Assembly: GCF_024508235.1 (NCBI RefSeq)
Contig: NZ_CP101943.1
Span: 2,577,112 to 2,641,111, forward strand
Length of the DNA: 64,000 bases
Direction of reading: 5' to 3'
Origin: Halococcus qingdaonensis
GTDB taxonomy: Archaea; Halobacteriota; Halobacteria; Halobacteriales; Halococcaceae
This document shows, one piece after another, positions 1-9,662 of this stretch (position 1 is its first letter; each line of letters opens with the position of its first letter). A program made the position numbers and the translations under genes. Below the pieces are notes generated by a model. It was not told where the DNA came from. It saw only the letters and a list, made by a program, of their open reading frames with translations, and did no database searches.

Positions 1-328
1 TCACTACAGGAACGCTGGGGTGAGAGACCGTCGCTACGTCACGAATACGGGGCTATTCAGAAACTGAATTGCTTGTCATCTCGTGGTTCCGCTGTACTAC
101 AGAAGAGCGGGCTGTTTTCACCGACTGAGCATCAGTCATGCAGTGAATAGCGGGTCGCATTCGCTCTAATCGCGGTTTTCATCGACGAATACGGTCACTG
201 TTCGTCGGTTTCGCTTGTAGAATCAGCCATCTTCCGAAGTTGTGGATGCCGAGAGGGCAATAGTGGAACCTATCTCTGCTGATATATCCCCCTGTGGCTG
301 CAGTGCTCATCCCTCCCCACAGGACTAA
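1..328. other. Non-coding left edge, no supported gene
   Basis: No reading frame here shows halophile-type acidic coding bias or a recognisable motif on either strand. Near the right end there is a 7-base inverted repeat, CCTGTGG at 291-297 and CCACAGG at 317-323, immediately before the operator of the AbrB gene. The stretch is less G+C-rich than the genes that follow. It may be the far end of an upstream intergenic region. Confidence 0.5.
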
Positions 329-349
329 GGTAATACAGCGAGTATTACC
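329..349 (+). promoter_or_regulatory. Palindromic operator/TATA element of the AbrB-PIN operon
   Basis: A perfect inverted repeat, GGTAATAC - AGCGA - GTATTACC, ends four bases before the ATG at 354. The left arm lies 18-25 bases upstream of the start codon, where a haloarchaeal TATA box for a leaderless transcript is expected. A dimeric AbrB-fold protein bound here would block TBP, so autorepression by the antitoxin is the natural inference. The related sequence GTATTAC lies at the same distance from the second AbrB gene near 22952. Confidence 0.6.
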
Positions 350-353
350 GGAT

Positions 354-614
354 ATGAGCGAATCCACACGCGTCACGGAGAAGGGACAGGCGACGATTCC
401 GAAGGAACTCCGCGAAAAATACGATCTGGAGCCCGGTGACGAGGTCGTCTGGGTCGACACTGACGAGGGCATCGTCGTGCAGAAGCGTACGCGCACCAGC
501 GGGCGCGGGCTACTCGTGCCCGACGATATCTCCGAGGGAAAGCGTACGGAGATCGCCGACGAGTTGGCACGGCGCGTCCGCGACCGCCGGGATCGCAACT
601 ACGAGGAAGTCTGA
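354..614 (+). CDS. AbrB/SpoVT-type antitoxin (VapB-like)
   Basis: This 86-residue protein has an N-terminal swapped-hairpin AbrB domain, visible as the typical run VTEKGQATIPKELREKY followed by a LEPGDEV turn and a short strand pair. The acidic and arginine-rich C-terminal half (about residues 50-86) would wrap the toxin. The start at 354 is preferred over an in-frame ATG at 294 because the AbrB domain begins only here and the palindromic TATA/operator lies just before it. The stop is one base ahead of the PIN toxin gene, so the two should be co-transcribed. The family binds DNA as a dimer and represses its own operon; that is inferred here. Confidence 0.8.
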   Translation: MSESTRVTEKGQATIPKELREKYDLEPGDEVVWVDTDEGIVVQKRTRTSGRGLLVPDDISEGKRTEIADELARRVRDRRDRNYEEV

Positions 615-615
615 A

Positions 616-1023
616 ATGCCGACGTACACCGCTGACGCCGTCGCCCTCCTCGTCTATCTCGTCGATGCGCTTCCGAGCGGGGCGGATCGGGTTTTCACCG
701 AAGCCGAAGCCGCGAAAACCGTTATTCAGGCACCGAGCACGGCGCTCGCCGAAGTGTTGTATTCGGTCTCCCGCGACAAGGACGTCCGCGGTATCAGTCT
801 CACGGGAACGCCCGAGGACGCTCGACAGGCACTGGTTGGAAACGGTCCCGTCGCCGTCGCACCAATCGACGACGCCGAACTGATCGAGTACGCGCAGGTG
901 GTGGACGCGTTCAGCATCCACGATGCCCTGGTCGTCGGTAGCCACCGAGCACAGGGCACGGATGCGATCCTCACGACGGACGGCGTTATCCACGATGCCA
1001 GCTACGAGACCGTGTGGGACTGA
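616..1023 (+). CDS. PIN-domain ribonuclease toxin (VapC-like)
   Basis: This 135-residue PIN-domain protein is the probable toxin partner of the AbrB protein encoded immediately upstream. PIN toxins cut RNA with a metal held by a cluster of acidic residues. Candidates here are Asp7 in the opening TADAVALL strand, the Glu in STALAEVLY, the Asp in SIHDALVV and the Asp in ILTTDGVI, spaced as in the family. Length is normal for VapC-like proteins and the reading frame is intact, so the module is probably functional. The start ATG lies one base after the antitoxin TGA, consistent with coupled translation. The RNA target cannot be read from sequence. Confidence 0.8.
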   Translation: MPTYTADAVALLVYLVDALPSGADRVFTEAEAAKTVIQAPSTALAEVLYSVSRDKDVRGISLTGTPEDARQALVGNGPVAVAPIDDAELIEYAQVVDAFSIHDALVVGSHRAQGTDAILTTDGVIHDASYETVWD

Positions 1024-1122
1024 TACGGGCGACACCACGGACCGGAAACCGTCGTTCGTCCATCTCGACACCTGTTGCTGGGCTATCCAAATCCTCAAAG
1101 CGGCTGCCGCGGAACACAACGC

Positions 1123-2418
1123 ATGAACGTGAGCGTCGTCGGCAGCGGCTACGTCGGCACCACGGTCGCGGCGTGTCTCGCCGATCTCGGACATCGTGTG
1201 ACCGCCATCGACATCGATACGGAGATCGTCGAGACGATCAATTCGGGCGAGACGCCGATCCACGAACCGGGCCTCGCCGAACTGGTCGAAACCCACGCCG
1301 GCGAGCGACTGCACGCGACGACCGACCACGCTGCCCTCCGCGAGACGGACATTACCTTTCTCGCGCTCCAGACGCCCTCGCGCGAGGACGGCAGCATCGA
1401 TCTCGGTGCGCTCGAAGCCGGCACGCGCGACGTGGGTGAGACTCTCGCCGAGAAAGAGGACTATCACCTCGTCGTCGTCAAGAGCACGGTGATTCCCGGA
1501 ACCGTCGAAGAACGGCTCGAACCGCTGCTCGAAGATGTCTCGGGGAAGGAAGCGGGCGAGGAGTTCGGCGTCGCGGTCAACCCCGAGTTCCAGAGCCAGG
1601 GATCGGCCGTCGCCGATTTCATGGGTCCTGACAAACTCGTCTTCGGCGCTGAGGACGAGCGCGCGCTCGATCGCCTCGACGAACTGTACGAACCGCTTGT
1701 CGCCGACAACGACGGGATACCGATCGTCGAGACCGGTCGCCGCGAGGCGATGATGGTCAAATACGCCAACAACGTCTTCCTCGCGGGGAAGATCAGCTTG
1801 ATCAACGAGCTCGGCAACCTCTGCAAGGAGTTCGGCGTCGATTCCTACGACGTGGCGGAGGCCATCGGGCTCGACGAGCGCATCAGCTCGAAATTCCTCC
1901 GTTCCGGTGTGGGGTGGGGTGGGTCGTGCTTCCCGAAGGATACCGACGCCCTCCGCGCAGCGGGTCGCGAAGCGGGCTACGAGCCGGAACTGCTCGACAG
2001 CGTGGTTGCAGTCAACGACGGTCAACCCCGGCGGATGCTCGAACTGCTCGAACGGCACACGGACGTCGAGGACCGGCGGATCGCCGTGCTCGGGCTCGCC
2101 TTCAAACCCGGGACGGACGACATCCGCGGGTCGCGCGCGACGCTCGTCATCGACGACCTGCTCGATCGCGGGGCGAGCGTGGCCGCCTACGATCCGGTCG
2201 CCAGCGACGCGATGGCCGAGAAATTCCCCGCCGTCGAGTACGTCGAGTCGGCACAAGCGGCGCTCGCCGATGCCCACGGCGCGCTCGTCGTCACCGACTG
2301 GGACGAGTTCGCGGTGCTCGACGAGGAATTCGACGACATGGCCCAACAGATCGTCGTCGACGGCCGGCGAATCGTCGAGCCCCGGGACGGAATGACCTAC
2401 GAAGGACTGACCTGGTGA
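1123..2418 (+). CDS. aglM: UDP-glucose 6-dehydrogenase (AglM-like)
   Basis: This 431-residue enzyme oxidises UDP-glucose to UDP-glucuronate with two NAD molecules, supplying uronic acid for surface glycans and S-layer N-glycosylation. The N-terminal Rossmann motif GSGYVG begins at residue 6, the substrate helix carries KYANNVFLAGKI, and the catalytic cysteine sits in GVGWGGSCFPKD. The C-terminal UDP-binding domain has the LGLAFKPGTDDIRGSR signature. Length is typical. An upstream in-frame ATG at 1075 adds 16 residues not expected in the family, so the start at 1123 is chosen. No other glycosylation gene is nearby, so its glycan pathway is inferred. Confidence 0.85.
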   Translation: MNVSVVGSGYVGTTVAACLADLGHRVTAIDIDTEIVETINSGETPIHEPGLAELVETHAGERLHATTDHAALRETDITFLALQTPSREDGSIDLGALEAGTRDVGETLAEKEDYHLVVVKSTVIPGTVEERLEPLLEDVSGKEAGEEFGVAVNPEFQSQGSAVADFMGPDKLVFGAEDERALDRLDELYEPLVADNDGIPIVETGRREAMMVKYANNVFLAGKISLINELGNLCKEFGVDSYDVAEAIGLDERISSKFLRSGVGWGGSCFPKDTDALRAAGREAGYEPELLDSVVAVNDGQPRRMLELLERHTDVEDRRIAVLGLAFKPGTDDIRGSRATLVIDDLLDRGASVAAYDPVASDAMAEKFPAVEYVESAQAALADAHGALVVTDWDEFAVLDEEFDDMAQQIVVDGRRIVEPRDGMTYEGLTW

Positions 2419-2455
2419 TCGACGGCGCTATTCCGATCGAGTAGTGAGTTGCGCC

Positions 2456-3043
2456 ATGCGCCAGTTCGTCGTTCTCGGTCACGAAGTGCCGCTCACCGCC
2501 GATCTCTCGCTGGACGATCTCACGGGGGCCGGGCGACTGGACGTGCTCTGTCGCTGCGTGACCTCGGCGTTCTGTCTCTCGCACGCGATCCGCGAGGACA
2601 CCCGTGTCTGGCTCGTCCTCCGGAACGAGTTCGCCATCCGGTTCGAGGGCTCGGAGCTCAGAAATCTCAACCCCGACGAGCGCTCGACAGCGGCGCTCGT
2701 ACGCGGAGCACTCGACGAAAAGGATGGCGCGATTGGCCACATGGCCGCCGAGAGCTCGCCCGGCGTGTCGATCTCGCGGCGCGGGTTCGAGAGTGTGCTC
2801 GACGAACTCGATGGCACACTGCTCGAACTTCACGAAGCGGGCGAACCGGTCGTCGAGAGCGACGTACCAGGAGATCCGGCGTTCGTACTCTCGGATCATC
2901 GGGATTTCACCGCGCGCGAGGCGGAGTTACTCACGGAGCGGGCCGACCGGCGGGTGCGTCTGGGACCCGAACGGCTCCACGCCGACCACGCGATCACGGT
3001 CGCGCACAACTGGCTCGACACGGGTGGGTTCGCGCGCTACTGA
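2456..3043 (+). CDS. trmY: tRNA (pseudouridine(54)-N(1))-methyltransferase TrmY
   Basis: This 195-residue SPOUT-class methyltransferase uses S-adenosylmethionine to convert pseudouridine 54 in the tRNA T-loop to N1-methylpseudouridine, the archaeal counterpart of T54. The N-terminus MRQFVVLGHEVPLT and the segment CRCVTSAFCLSHAIRED are characteristic of the TrmY family, and the C-terminal part carries the knot region (GPERLHADHAITVAHNWLD). Length matches the family. The in-frame start at 2444 is less likely because the family begins at MRQF. It lies 37 bases after the UDP-glucose dehydrogenase gene and may be co-transcribed with it. Confidence 0.88.
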   Translation: MRQFVVLGHEVPLTADLSLDDLTGAGRLDVLCRCVTSAFCLSHAIREDTRVWLVLRNEFAIRFEGSELRNLNPDERSTAALVRGALDEKDGAIGHMAAESSPGVSISRRGFESVLDELDGTLLELHEAGEPVVESDVPGDPAFVLSDHRDFTAREAELLTERADRRVRLGPERLHADHAITVAHNWLDTGGFARY

Positions 3044-3092
3044 CGATCGCCGAAGCTAAAGGGTATGTACGACCCGCACGAGTCGAGTGAAC

Positions 3093-3509
3093 ATGCACTA
3101 CCTCGGCTGGGCACTCATCGCGCTCGTCGGCTACAGCATCTTCACCCCGTTGGCATCGCTCGCGATGGACAACGCACCGTCGAGCGTGGTCGCGATGGTC
3201 GCCAACGGCATCCTCCTCGTCTCGGCGGTCGGCCTCACGGTCTACGAGAACGAGTCGGTGACGACGTATTTCGGCGGGCGGACCGCGCTCTACATGGTCG
3301 GTGCGGGCGTGTTCCTGGCGGTCGGGATTCTCGCGTACTACCGCGCGCTCGCGGCCGGTCCGGTGAGCATCGTCACGCCCGTCTACGGCATGTTCCTCGT
3401 CGGGAGTACGGCCCTGAGCGTGCTCTTTCTCGACGATTCGCTGACGCTCCAGAAGGGCGCGGGCATCGCGCTCGCGGTCGTCGCGGTCTATCTCACCGCG
3501 ACCGGGTAG
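3093..3509 (+). CDS. Small DMT/EamA-family membrane transporter
   Basis: This 138-residue protein is almost entirely hydrophobic, with about five predicted membrane helices and a single EamA-type repeat; usual EamA transporters have two repeats and ten helices. The final part, KGAGIALAVVAVYLTATG, is the typical last helix of an EamA repeat. It would need to dimerise, like small multidrug-resistance proteins. The substrate is unknown. A GTG six bases upstream at 3087 is an alternative start. It stands just before tRNA-Pro and shares its strand, but the tRNA has its own promoter-like sequence. Confidence 0.7.
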   Translation: MHYLGWALIALVGYSIFTPLASLAMDNAPSSVVAMVANGILLVSAVGLTVYENESVTTYFGGRTALYMVGAGVFLAVGILAYYRALAAGPVSIVTPVYGMFLVGSTALSVLFLDDSLTLQKGAGIALAVVAVYLTATG

Positions 3510-3550
3510 AACGGAAAGGTTAACACGCTCGTGACCGTGAGTCCGACTGC

Positions 3551-3623
3551 GGGCCGGTGGGGTAGCTTGGTATCCTTCGGCCTTCGGGTGGCCGTAACCG
3601 CGATTCGAATTCGCGCCGGCCCA
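3551..3623 (+). tRNA. tRNA-Pro (anticodon CGG)
   Basis: A complete cloverleaf can be folded. The acceptor stem pairs GGGCCGG (3551-3557) with CCGGCCC (3616-3622), with discriminator A at 3623. The anticodon stem pairs CGGCC with GGCCG around the loop TTCGGGT, giving anticodon CGG. The T-stem pairs CGCGA with TCGCG around TTCGAAT. The D-arm contains the GGTA-type loop and closes with a G-U wobble. No CCA is encoded. A TATA-like AAGGTTAAC lies at 3516-3524, at the expected distance upstream. Confidence 0.93.
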
Positions 3624-3804
3624 TACATCCCACCTTTCGTACTTCACCAGCGACGCGCTCGGGCATATATCCGGGCCAAAAATAACGCGTACTCCTTCTG
3701 TCGCTCGCTGCGCCCGCTCACGACCAGATCGACGACGCTCCTCCGTGTTCTTTTGAATGTGCGCTACCCCGTGAGTTTTCTCCGTGCCCGTACAATGCCG
3801 GCGC

Positions 3805-4863
3805 ATGGGAGACGACCTGCTCATCTACGGCTCGTACGGCTATACGGGCGCGCTCATCACCGAGACGGTGACCGAGGCGGGACTGGAGCCGACGCTCGCC
3901 GGCCGGCGGGCCGAACCGGTCGAGCGCCAGGCGACCGATCGCGGGCTCGACCACCGCGTGTTCAGCCTCGATCACCCGACGGTCGTCGAATCGCATATCG
4001 GCGAGTTCGACGCCGTGTTGAACTGTGCCGGTCCGTTCTCGGCGACGGCCGACCCGCTGGTAGCCGCCTGTATCGAGAGCGAGACGGATTATCTCGACAT
4101 CACCGGTGAGATCACCGCCTTCGAGGCCACCGCCGAGCGCGATCGCGATGCCGAGAAGGCCGACGTGACGCTGCTGCCCGGTGTCGGATTCGACGTGGTG
4201 CCGACCGACTGTCTCGCGGCGTATCTCCACACGAAACACTCCGCCGGCGACCGTCTCAGCCTCGCCATCGACGGGTTGGGGACCTTCTCACCGGGGACGC
4301 TGAAGTCGGTCATCGAGGGGCTCTCGGAGGGTGGCGCGGCGCGCATCGACGGCGCGATCGAGAGCGTACCGCCGGCCTGGAAGGTCCGCGATATCGACCT
4401 CGGCGGCGGTGCGAGCACGGCCGTGACGATCCCGTGGGGTGACGTCTCGACGGCGTACTACACGACCGGGATCCCGAACGTCGAGACTTACGCGACGGTC
4501 CCGAACTACGCCGCGACGATGATGCGGAAAACGGGACCGCTGACGCCGCTGCTCGGTACTTCACCCATTCGGCGCGCGCTCAAGGGAATCGTCGATGCGA
4601 CCGTCAGCGGCCCGACGGCCGACGAACGCGCCCGGAGCACGACACGGATCTGGGGCGAGGTCGAGGGCGATGGCGAGCGCGTCGCTGCACGTCTCCGGAC
4701 GCCCGACACCTACGAGTTCACCGCACGGACTGCGACCGAGATCGCCCGACGTGTCTGCGAGGACGACGTCGAATCCGGGTTCCAGACACCGGCATCGGCG
4801 TTCGGCCCGGAGTTCGTCCTCGAATTCGACGGCGTCGAGCGCGAGGACGTGGGTGGAAGATGA
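3805..4863 (+). CDS. Saccharopine-dehydrogenase-like NAD(P)-binding reductase
   Basis: This 352-residue protein begins with a Rossmann fold (LLIYGSYGYTGALI), followed by the AGRR segment and a DAVLNCAGPFS turn typical of the saccharopine dehydrogenase N-domain superfamily, in particular the group annotated as trans-acting enoyl reductases. Such enzymes reduce or dehydrogenate lipid-like substrates; the true substrate here is unknown. It is followed by an epoxide-hydrolase-like gene and a Nudix hydrolase on the same strand, suggesting a small accessory metabolic operon. The start at 3805 places the Rossmann motif at the very N-terminus; a start at 3784 would add seven unsupported residues. Confidence 0.75.
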   Translation: MGDDLLIYGSYGYTGALITETVTEAGLEPTLAGRRAEPVERQATDRGLDHRVFSLDHPTVVESHIGEFDAVLNCAGPFSATADPLVAACIESETDYLDITGEITAFEATAERDRDAEKADVTLLPGVGFDVVPTDCLAAYLHTKHSAGDRLSLAIDGLGTFSPGTLKSVIEGLSEGGAARIDGAIESVPPAWKVRDIDLGGGASTAVTIPWGDVSTAYYTTGIPNVETYATVPNYAATMMRKTGPLTPLLGTSPIRRALKGIVDATVSGPTADERARSTTRIWGEVEGDGERVAARLRTPDTYEFTARTATEIARRVCEDDVESGFQTPASAFGPEFVLEFDGVEREDVGGR

Positions 4864-4930
4864 ACGACCACCGAGGCGATCTCTCGATTCGATATCGTCG
4901 AATGAAGTTTATCACTGCGGGGAGAGCAGC

Positions 4931-5824
4931 ATGACCGACACGAACGGCGGGTCCTGGACGCACGACTGGGCCCATCTCGACAGCATCGTACTCCATTACG
5001 TGGAGGCTGGCGATCCGGACGATCCGCTCGTGGTGCTGTTGCACGGCTTTCCCGAGTTCTGGTACGCGTGGCGCAACCAGATCGATTCGCTGGCTGCGGC
5101 GGGTTTTCACGTCGTCGCGCCGGATCTGCGGGGGTACAACCGTTCGGAGAAGCCGCCCGGCGTCGATTCGTATCGCCTGAAACGACTCGTCGACGATGTC
5201 GTCGAACTCGTCGACCACTTCGAGGCCGAGCGCGCGAACGTCGTCGGGCACGACTGGGGTGGGGTCATCGCGTGGGAATTCGGCCATCGGCGACCCGACC
5301 GTCTCGACCGTCTCGTGGTGCTGAACGCGCCCCATCCCGAAGCGCTCGAACGCGAACTGCGATCGCCGACACAGCTCGCTCGTTCCTGGTACGCGCTGTT
5401 CTTCCAGCTTCCTCGGGTTCCCGAGGCAATCTTGAAACGAACCGATGGCTGGCTCGGCGAGCTGTTGCGAACCGCCCCGGCGAACTCAGCCGCGTTCGAC
5501 GAGTCGGCCATCGAGCGGTACGAGCACGCGATCGCCCGTCCCGGTGCGCTCACGGCAGCGATCGACTACTATCGGGCGTTCGGACGCTCCCAGCTACGCC
5601 GCTGGTTTGGACTGACTGATTCGAGCGGCCGACACCCGACGATCGAGGCCGAAACCCTCGTGATCTGGGGCGAGCAGGACAGCGCGCTCGGCACCGAACT
5701 GCTCGACGGCCTTGATCGCTGGGTGCCCGACGCTCGCATCGAACGCCTTCCCGACGCGAGCCACTGGGTGCAAAACGACGCTCCGGAGCCCGTGACCGAT
5801 CTCCTGGAGGAGTTCCTCGCATGA
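4931..5824 (+). CDS. Alpha/beta hydrolase, epoxide hydrolase type
   Basis: This 297-residue alpha/beta hydrolase has the oxyanion-hole motif HGFPEFWYAWR at residues 38-48. The nucleophile is Asp108 in the elbow GHDWGG. Aspartate here, together with HGFP and a late His in the DASHWVQ segment, marks the epoxide hydrolase/haloalkane dehalogenase branch rather than serine esterases. The cap region (about 145-220) contains the tyrosines expected to activate an epoxide. Its stop overlaps the next start (ATGA, 5821-5824), indicating translational coupling with the Nudix gene. The physiological substrate is unknown. Confidence 0.82.
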   Translation: MTDTNGGSWTHDWAHLDSIVLHYVEAGDPDDPLVVLLHGFPEFWYAWRNQIDSLAAAGFHVVAPDLRGYNRSEKPPGVDSYRLKRLVDDVVELVDHFEAERANVVGHDWGGVIAWEFGHRRPDRLDRLVVLNAPHPEALERELRSPTQLARSWYALFFQLPRVPEAILKRTDGWLGELLRTAPANSAAFDESAIERYEHAIARPGALTAAIDYYRAFGRSQLRRWFGLTDSSGRHPTIEAETLVIWGEQDSALGTELLDGLDRWVPDARIERLPDASHWVQNDAPEPVTDLLEEFLA

Positions 5825-6384
5825 GTGGCCTCGATCCGCTCGCGTGGGAGACGCTCGAATCGAGCACGGCCTACTCCTGTCCGGGGTTCGACGTCGTCAA
5901 CGAGCGGGTGCGCTTGCCGGACGGTACCGAGACGGAGTTCGATTCGGTCACCGAACCCGCCGCCGTCGTCGTGTTGGGGTTCACGCCCGACGGGAGGGTC
6001 GTGGTCATCGAGGAGTGGCGACAGGCGGTCGGGCGCGTGAACTGCGGGCTGCCGGCCGGCACCGTCGAGCCCGACGAAGACATCGAGCAGGCGGCGCGAC
6101 GCGAGTTCGAGGAGGAGACGGGCTACGTCGCCGAGGAGATGGACCATCTCACGACCGTCGAGCCGCTCAATGGGCTCGCGGACTCGGTCCATCACCACTT
6201 CGTCGCGCATGGCTGTCGATCCACGGGCTCACAGGAACTGGACGACAACGAGTCGATTCGGGTCGATACAGCCGAATACGACGACCTGCTTCGCGCGCTC
6301 GCTGACGACGACCTCCGCGACGGGCGCAGCGCGCTCTGTCTACTCTACTACACTCGATTCGGCGCGGAAAGCGGAGTGCCTTAG
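5821..6384 (+). CDS. Nudix hydrolase, ADP-ribose pyrophosphatase-like
   Basis: This 187-residue protein contains a full Nudix box at residues 80-102: Gly80, Glu86, Arg94-Glu95, Glu98-Glu99 and Gly101 fit GX5EX7REUXEEXGU exactly. The helix-turn-helix holds the metal that drives hydrolysis of nucleoside-diphosphate-linked compounds. The upstream segment [19 protein letters not shown] resembles ADP-ribose pyrophosphatases, so ADP-ribose or a nucleotide sugar is a plausible substrate. It overlaps the preceding hydrolase gene by four bases and ends 23 bases before tgtA. Confidence 0.85.
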   Translation: MSGLDPLAWETLESSTAYSCPGFDVVNERVRLPDGTETEFDSVTEPAAVVVLGFTPDGRVVVIEEWRQAVGRVNCGLPAGTVEPDEDIEQAARREFEEETGYVAEEMDHLTTVEPLNGLADSVHHHFVAHGCRSTGSQELDDNESIRVDTAEYDDLLRALADDDLRDGRSALCLLYYTRFGAESGVP

Positions 6385-6407
6385 CCGCGCGACGGCCGAA
6401 TCCCCGC

Positions 6408-7907
6408 ATGAACGACGTTTTCGAACTCCGCAGCGCCGACGCCGCCGGCCGCATCGGCGAACTTCGGGTGCCGCGGTCCGACACGGTTGTCGAGACGCCC
6501 GCACTCATGCCCGTCGTCAACCCCAATCTCCAGACGATCTCGCCCGCACGACTCGAAGACGAGTTCGGCGCGGAGATATGCATCACTAACGGCTATATCA
6601 TTTCCCAGAGCGACTACCGCGAGGAGGTGCTCTCGACGGGCCTCCACGAATTTCTCGATTTCTCCGGCGCGATCATGACCGACTCGGGATCGTTCCAGCT
6701 GGCCGAATACGGCGAAATCGACGTCACAAGTGCCGAAATACTGGATTTTCAGTATCAGATCGGCTCCGACATCGGCACGCCGGTCGACATCCCGACGCCG
6801 CCCGAAGCGGGCCGCGAGCGCGCCGCCGACGAGCTCGCGACCACACAGGACCGACTCGATTCGATCCAAGACGTCGACACCGGCGAGATGCTCGTCAACG
6901 CCCCGGTGCAGGGTGGTGTCCACACCGATCTGCGCGAGCGGGCCGCCCGCGACGCCCGCGCGACCGGGCTCGATATCCACCCGATCGGCGCGGTCGTCCC
7001 CTTGATGAACGCCTACGAGTACGGGAAAATGGTCGACGTGGTCGCGGCCGCGAAGCGTGGGCTGGGTGCGGCTTCCCCCGTCCACCTCTTTGGGGCGGGC
7101 CATCCGATGATGTTTGCGCTCGCGGTCGCGCTCGGCTGTGACCTGTTCGATTCGGCGGCCTACGCGCTCTACGCGCGCGACGACCGCTATCTCACTATCC
7201 GCGGCACCGAACGTCTCCCGGAACTCGACTATCTCCCCTGCGAGTGTCCGGTCTGCGTAGCGCACACGCCCGACGAGCTCCGCGCGATGCCCGACGACGA
7301 GCGCGAGACGCGCCTGGCCGAGCACAACCTCCACGTGAGCTTCGGCGAGCTCCGGCGCATCAAGCAGGCCATCCGCCGGGGCGACCTGCTCGAACTCGTC
7401 GAGGCACGCGCCCGGGGTCACCCGGCGATGCTCGACGGCTATCGCGCACTGCTCGATCACGCCGCCCAGCTCGAAGCAGAAGATCCGGCCTCGAAGGACG
7501 CCTTCTTCCATCTCTCAGCCGAGAGCGCCCGCCGGCCCGAGGTCCAACGCCATCACGAGCGCCTCGCGCGACTCTCGGCCGAAGGGGACATCCTGTTGAC
7601 CGAGGGCGGCACCAACGCCGCATACGACGAATCCTGGCGTGTCGTCCCGCCCTTCGGCCCGTTCCCGCGCGCGCTCTCGGAGACGTATCCGCTCACCGCG
7701 GAGGTGCCCGAACGACTCGCCGATGCGGCCTACGAGAGCGCCGCGAGCGGGGTGGCGACGCTCGTGGCGGCGAATCCCGACACCGAGTTCACGCTCGCCC
7801 ACCGGAACTGGCCCAAGCGCGCGCTCGAAACGGTCCCCGATCGGGTTCGACGTTCGCCGCTCGAATCGATGGACGAATACGAGGAGCGCGGCGAGGGGGA
7901 GCCATGA
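6408..7907 (+). CDS. tgtA: Archaeal tRNA-guanine(15) transglycosylase
   Basis: This 499-residue enzyme exchanges guanine-15 in the D-loop of archaeal tRNAs for preQ0, the first tRNA-level step to archaeosine. The catalytic TIM barrel runs through about residue 350. It carries the nucleophile aspartate in [10 protein letters not shown], the substrate pocket region [11 protein letters not shown], and a zinc site formed by [13 protein letters not shown] with a later histidine. The C-terminal third is an archaea-specific extension. It overlaps arcS by four bases (ATGA at 7904), so the two consecutive pathway enzymes are made from one transcript. Confidence 0.93.
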   Translation: MNDVFELRSADAAGRIGELRVPRSDTVVETPALMPVVNPNLQTISPARLEDEFGAEICITNGYIISQSDYREEVLSTGLHEFLDFSGAIMTDSGSFQLAEYGEIDVTSAEILDFQYQIGSDIGTPVDIPTPPEAGRERAADELATTQDRLDSIQDVDTGEMLVNAPVQGGVHTDLRERAARDARATGLDIHPIGAVVPLMNAYEYGKMVDVVAAAKRGLGAASPVHLFGAGHPMMFALAVALGCDLFDSAAYALYARDDRYLTIRGTERLPELDYLPCECPVCVAHTPDELRAMPDDERETRLAEHNLHVSFGELRRIKQAIRRGDLLELVEARARGHPAMLDGYRALLDHAAQLEAEDPASKDAFFHLSAESARRPEVQRHHERLARLSAEGDILLTEGGTNAAYDESWRVVPPFGPFPRALSETYPLTAEVPERLADAAYESAASGVATLVAANPDTEFTLAHRNWPKRALETVPDRVRRSPLESMDEYEERGEGEP

Positions 7908-9646
7908 CCGAGTTCTTCGAGATCCACGCGCGCGACGGGCCGGCGCGCATCGGCGAACTCCGACTGACGGAGTCGCTCACGACGCCCGCGCTTGTCGGCG
8001 ACAGGATCGACGATGCGGGCAGTCTCTGGCCCGAAGCGCGCGAGACGCCCGCCGGCGACCGCGATTCGCTCACCGTTCTTCCACACCGAGCGCTACCCGC
8101 CGGCACCCCTGACGAAGTTCAGTCGGCGTTCGCGGTCGACACACCTGAAATCGACGGGCCGAGCGCCGCGGTGCTCTCGTCGGGAACGGCCACCGAACAC
8201 GGCAGCGACGCCTACGTTCTCTCGGATACTCAAGGACTCGTCGGCCACGCCCGCGCGTTCGTCGAGGGGATCGTCGAGGTGAAGCGCTCGATCCCCGACG
8301 ACGCGGCGCTCTACCTGCCGGGTGTGGCGACGCCGGCGAACGTCGCCCTGCTCGCGTACGCGGGCGTCGACCTGTTCGACGCCGATCGCGCGGTCGTGAA
8401 GGGCACGCAGGGGAAGTATCTCACGAGCGACGGCGAGCAGTTCGTCGCCGATCTCGACGAACTGCCCTGTGCCTGTTCGGCCTGCCAGCAGAGTGTGGAC
8501 GAGTTCGATCGCGAGGACTGTGCGGCCCACAACGAGAACGTGCTCCGTGCCCAGCTCGCGACCGTCCGTGCGCGCATCCGCCGGGGACGGCTTCGCGATT
8601 ATCTGGAGGGCCAGGCCCGTCACGAGGCGTGGCTCACCGCCGCTCTCCGACGGTTCGATCAGCAGTATTCGTATCTCGAAGCGCACGCACCGATCTTTCG
8701 TCGCAACGAACTGCTCGCCGCGAGCGAGGAGAGCCTCCGGCGGGTCGAGATTCAGCGCTTCGCCGAGCGCGTGACCGAGCGCTATCGCAATCGGTTTACC
8801 AACCCGCTCGTGCTCGTGCCCTGCTCGGCGACGAAACCCTACAGCGAGTCCCAGAGCCACGGCCAGTTCCACGATGCGATCGGCTTCCGAGCACACACCG
8901 TCTCGATGACCTCGCCCATTGGCGTCGTCCCGCAGGAACTCGAATGTACCTACCCGGCCCAGCACTACGATTCGGTGGTGACGGGCGAATGGACCGCGGG
9001 CGAGGTCGAGTTCGTCGCCCGCGTCCTGGAGGCCTACCTCGAACGCAACGACTACCCGCGGGTGATCGCCCACGTTCCCGACGATTACCGACGGATCACC
9101 GAGCGCGTCGAGGAGACCCTCGACACCGAATTCGAGTACACGGTCGAGGCTCACCCCACGACGAGTGAATCGCTGTCGAACCTCGCCGACGCGCTCTCGG
9201 GCGAGCTGAAGTATTCCAAACGCGAGCGCGAGCACAACACCGTCCGAGCCATCGCAGACTACCAGTTCGGCCCCGCCGCCGGCGACGACCTGGTCGAGGA
9301 TATCTCGACGGAGGGACGCTATCCGAAGCTCAGAGTCCACGGCGACGACCATCTCGCCACGATGGTGCCCCAGTATGGCACGCTCGCACTCACGCTCGCG
9401 GGCGCACACCGCTGGGTCGCGAGCGACGCACCGACCAAGATCGTCGAGATCGATGAGTTCGTCCCCCACGGCAGCGTGCTCGCACCGGGGATCGTCGACG
9501 CGAGCGAGGAAATCCGGGTCGGCGACGAGGTCGTCGTCAGGGGACCGAAGGCGTTCGCGATCGGGCGCGCGACGATGCACGGGCGCGCGATGGCCGAGGC
9601 CTCCCGCGGGGTGGCCGTCGACGTGCGCCACGTCGAAGAATCGTAG
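7904..9646 (+). CDS. arcS: Archaeosine synthase subunit alpha ArcS
   Basis: This 580-residue protein is a TgtA paralogue that has lost transglycosylase function. With RaSEA it converts preQ0-15 in tRNA to archaeosine by adding lysine, which RaSEA then cleaves. The family signature [17 protein letters not shown] lies in the central domain, a cysteine cluster (CACSACQQ) echoes the Tgt zinc site, and the last ~100 residues form a PUA RNA-binding domain ([17 protein letters not shown]). The start at 7904 is set by the overlap with tgtA; a long upstream extension in the same frame merely runs through tgtA in another frame. Confidence 0.93.
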   Translation: MTEFFEIHARDGPARIGELRLTESLTTPALVGDRIDDAGSLWPEARETPAGDRDSLTVLPHRALPAGTPDEVQSAFAVDTPEIDGPSAAVLSSGTATEHGSDAYVLSDTQGLVGHARAFVEGIVEVKRSIPDDAALYLPGVATPANVALLAYAGVDLFDADRAVVKGTQGKYLTSDGEQFVADLDELPCACSACQQSVDEFDREDCAAHNENVLRAQLATVRARIRRGRLRDYLEGQARHEAWLTAALRRFDQQYSYLEAHAPIFRRNELLAASEESLRRVEIQRFAERVTERYRNRFTNPLVLVPCSATKPYSESQSHGQFHDAIGFRAHTVSMTSPIGVVPQELECTYPAQHYDSVVTGEWTAGEVEFVARVLEAYLERNDYPRVIAHVPDDYRRITERVEETLDTEFEYTVEAHPTTSESLSNLADALSGELKYSKREREHNTVRAIADYQFGPAAGDDLVEDISTEGRYPKLRVHGDDHLATMVPQYGTLALTLAGAHRWVASDAPTKIVEIDEFVPHGSVLAPGIVDASEEIRVGDEVVVRGPKAFAIGRATMHGRAMAEASRGVAVDVRHVEES

Positions 9647-9662
9647 GATAAAAATACAACCT

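Noticed and set aside
373..2346. A 657-codon minus-strand frame opposite the PIN and UDP-glucose dehydrogenase genes
   Set aside because: It mirrors real plus-strand genes, has basic and low-complexity composition (His/Arg/Val runs) and no motif; long opposite frames are common in G+C-rich DNA.
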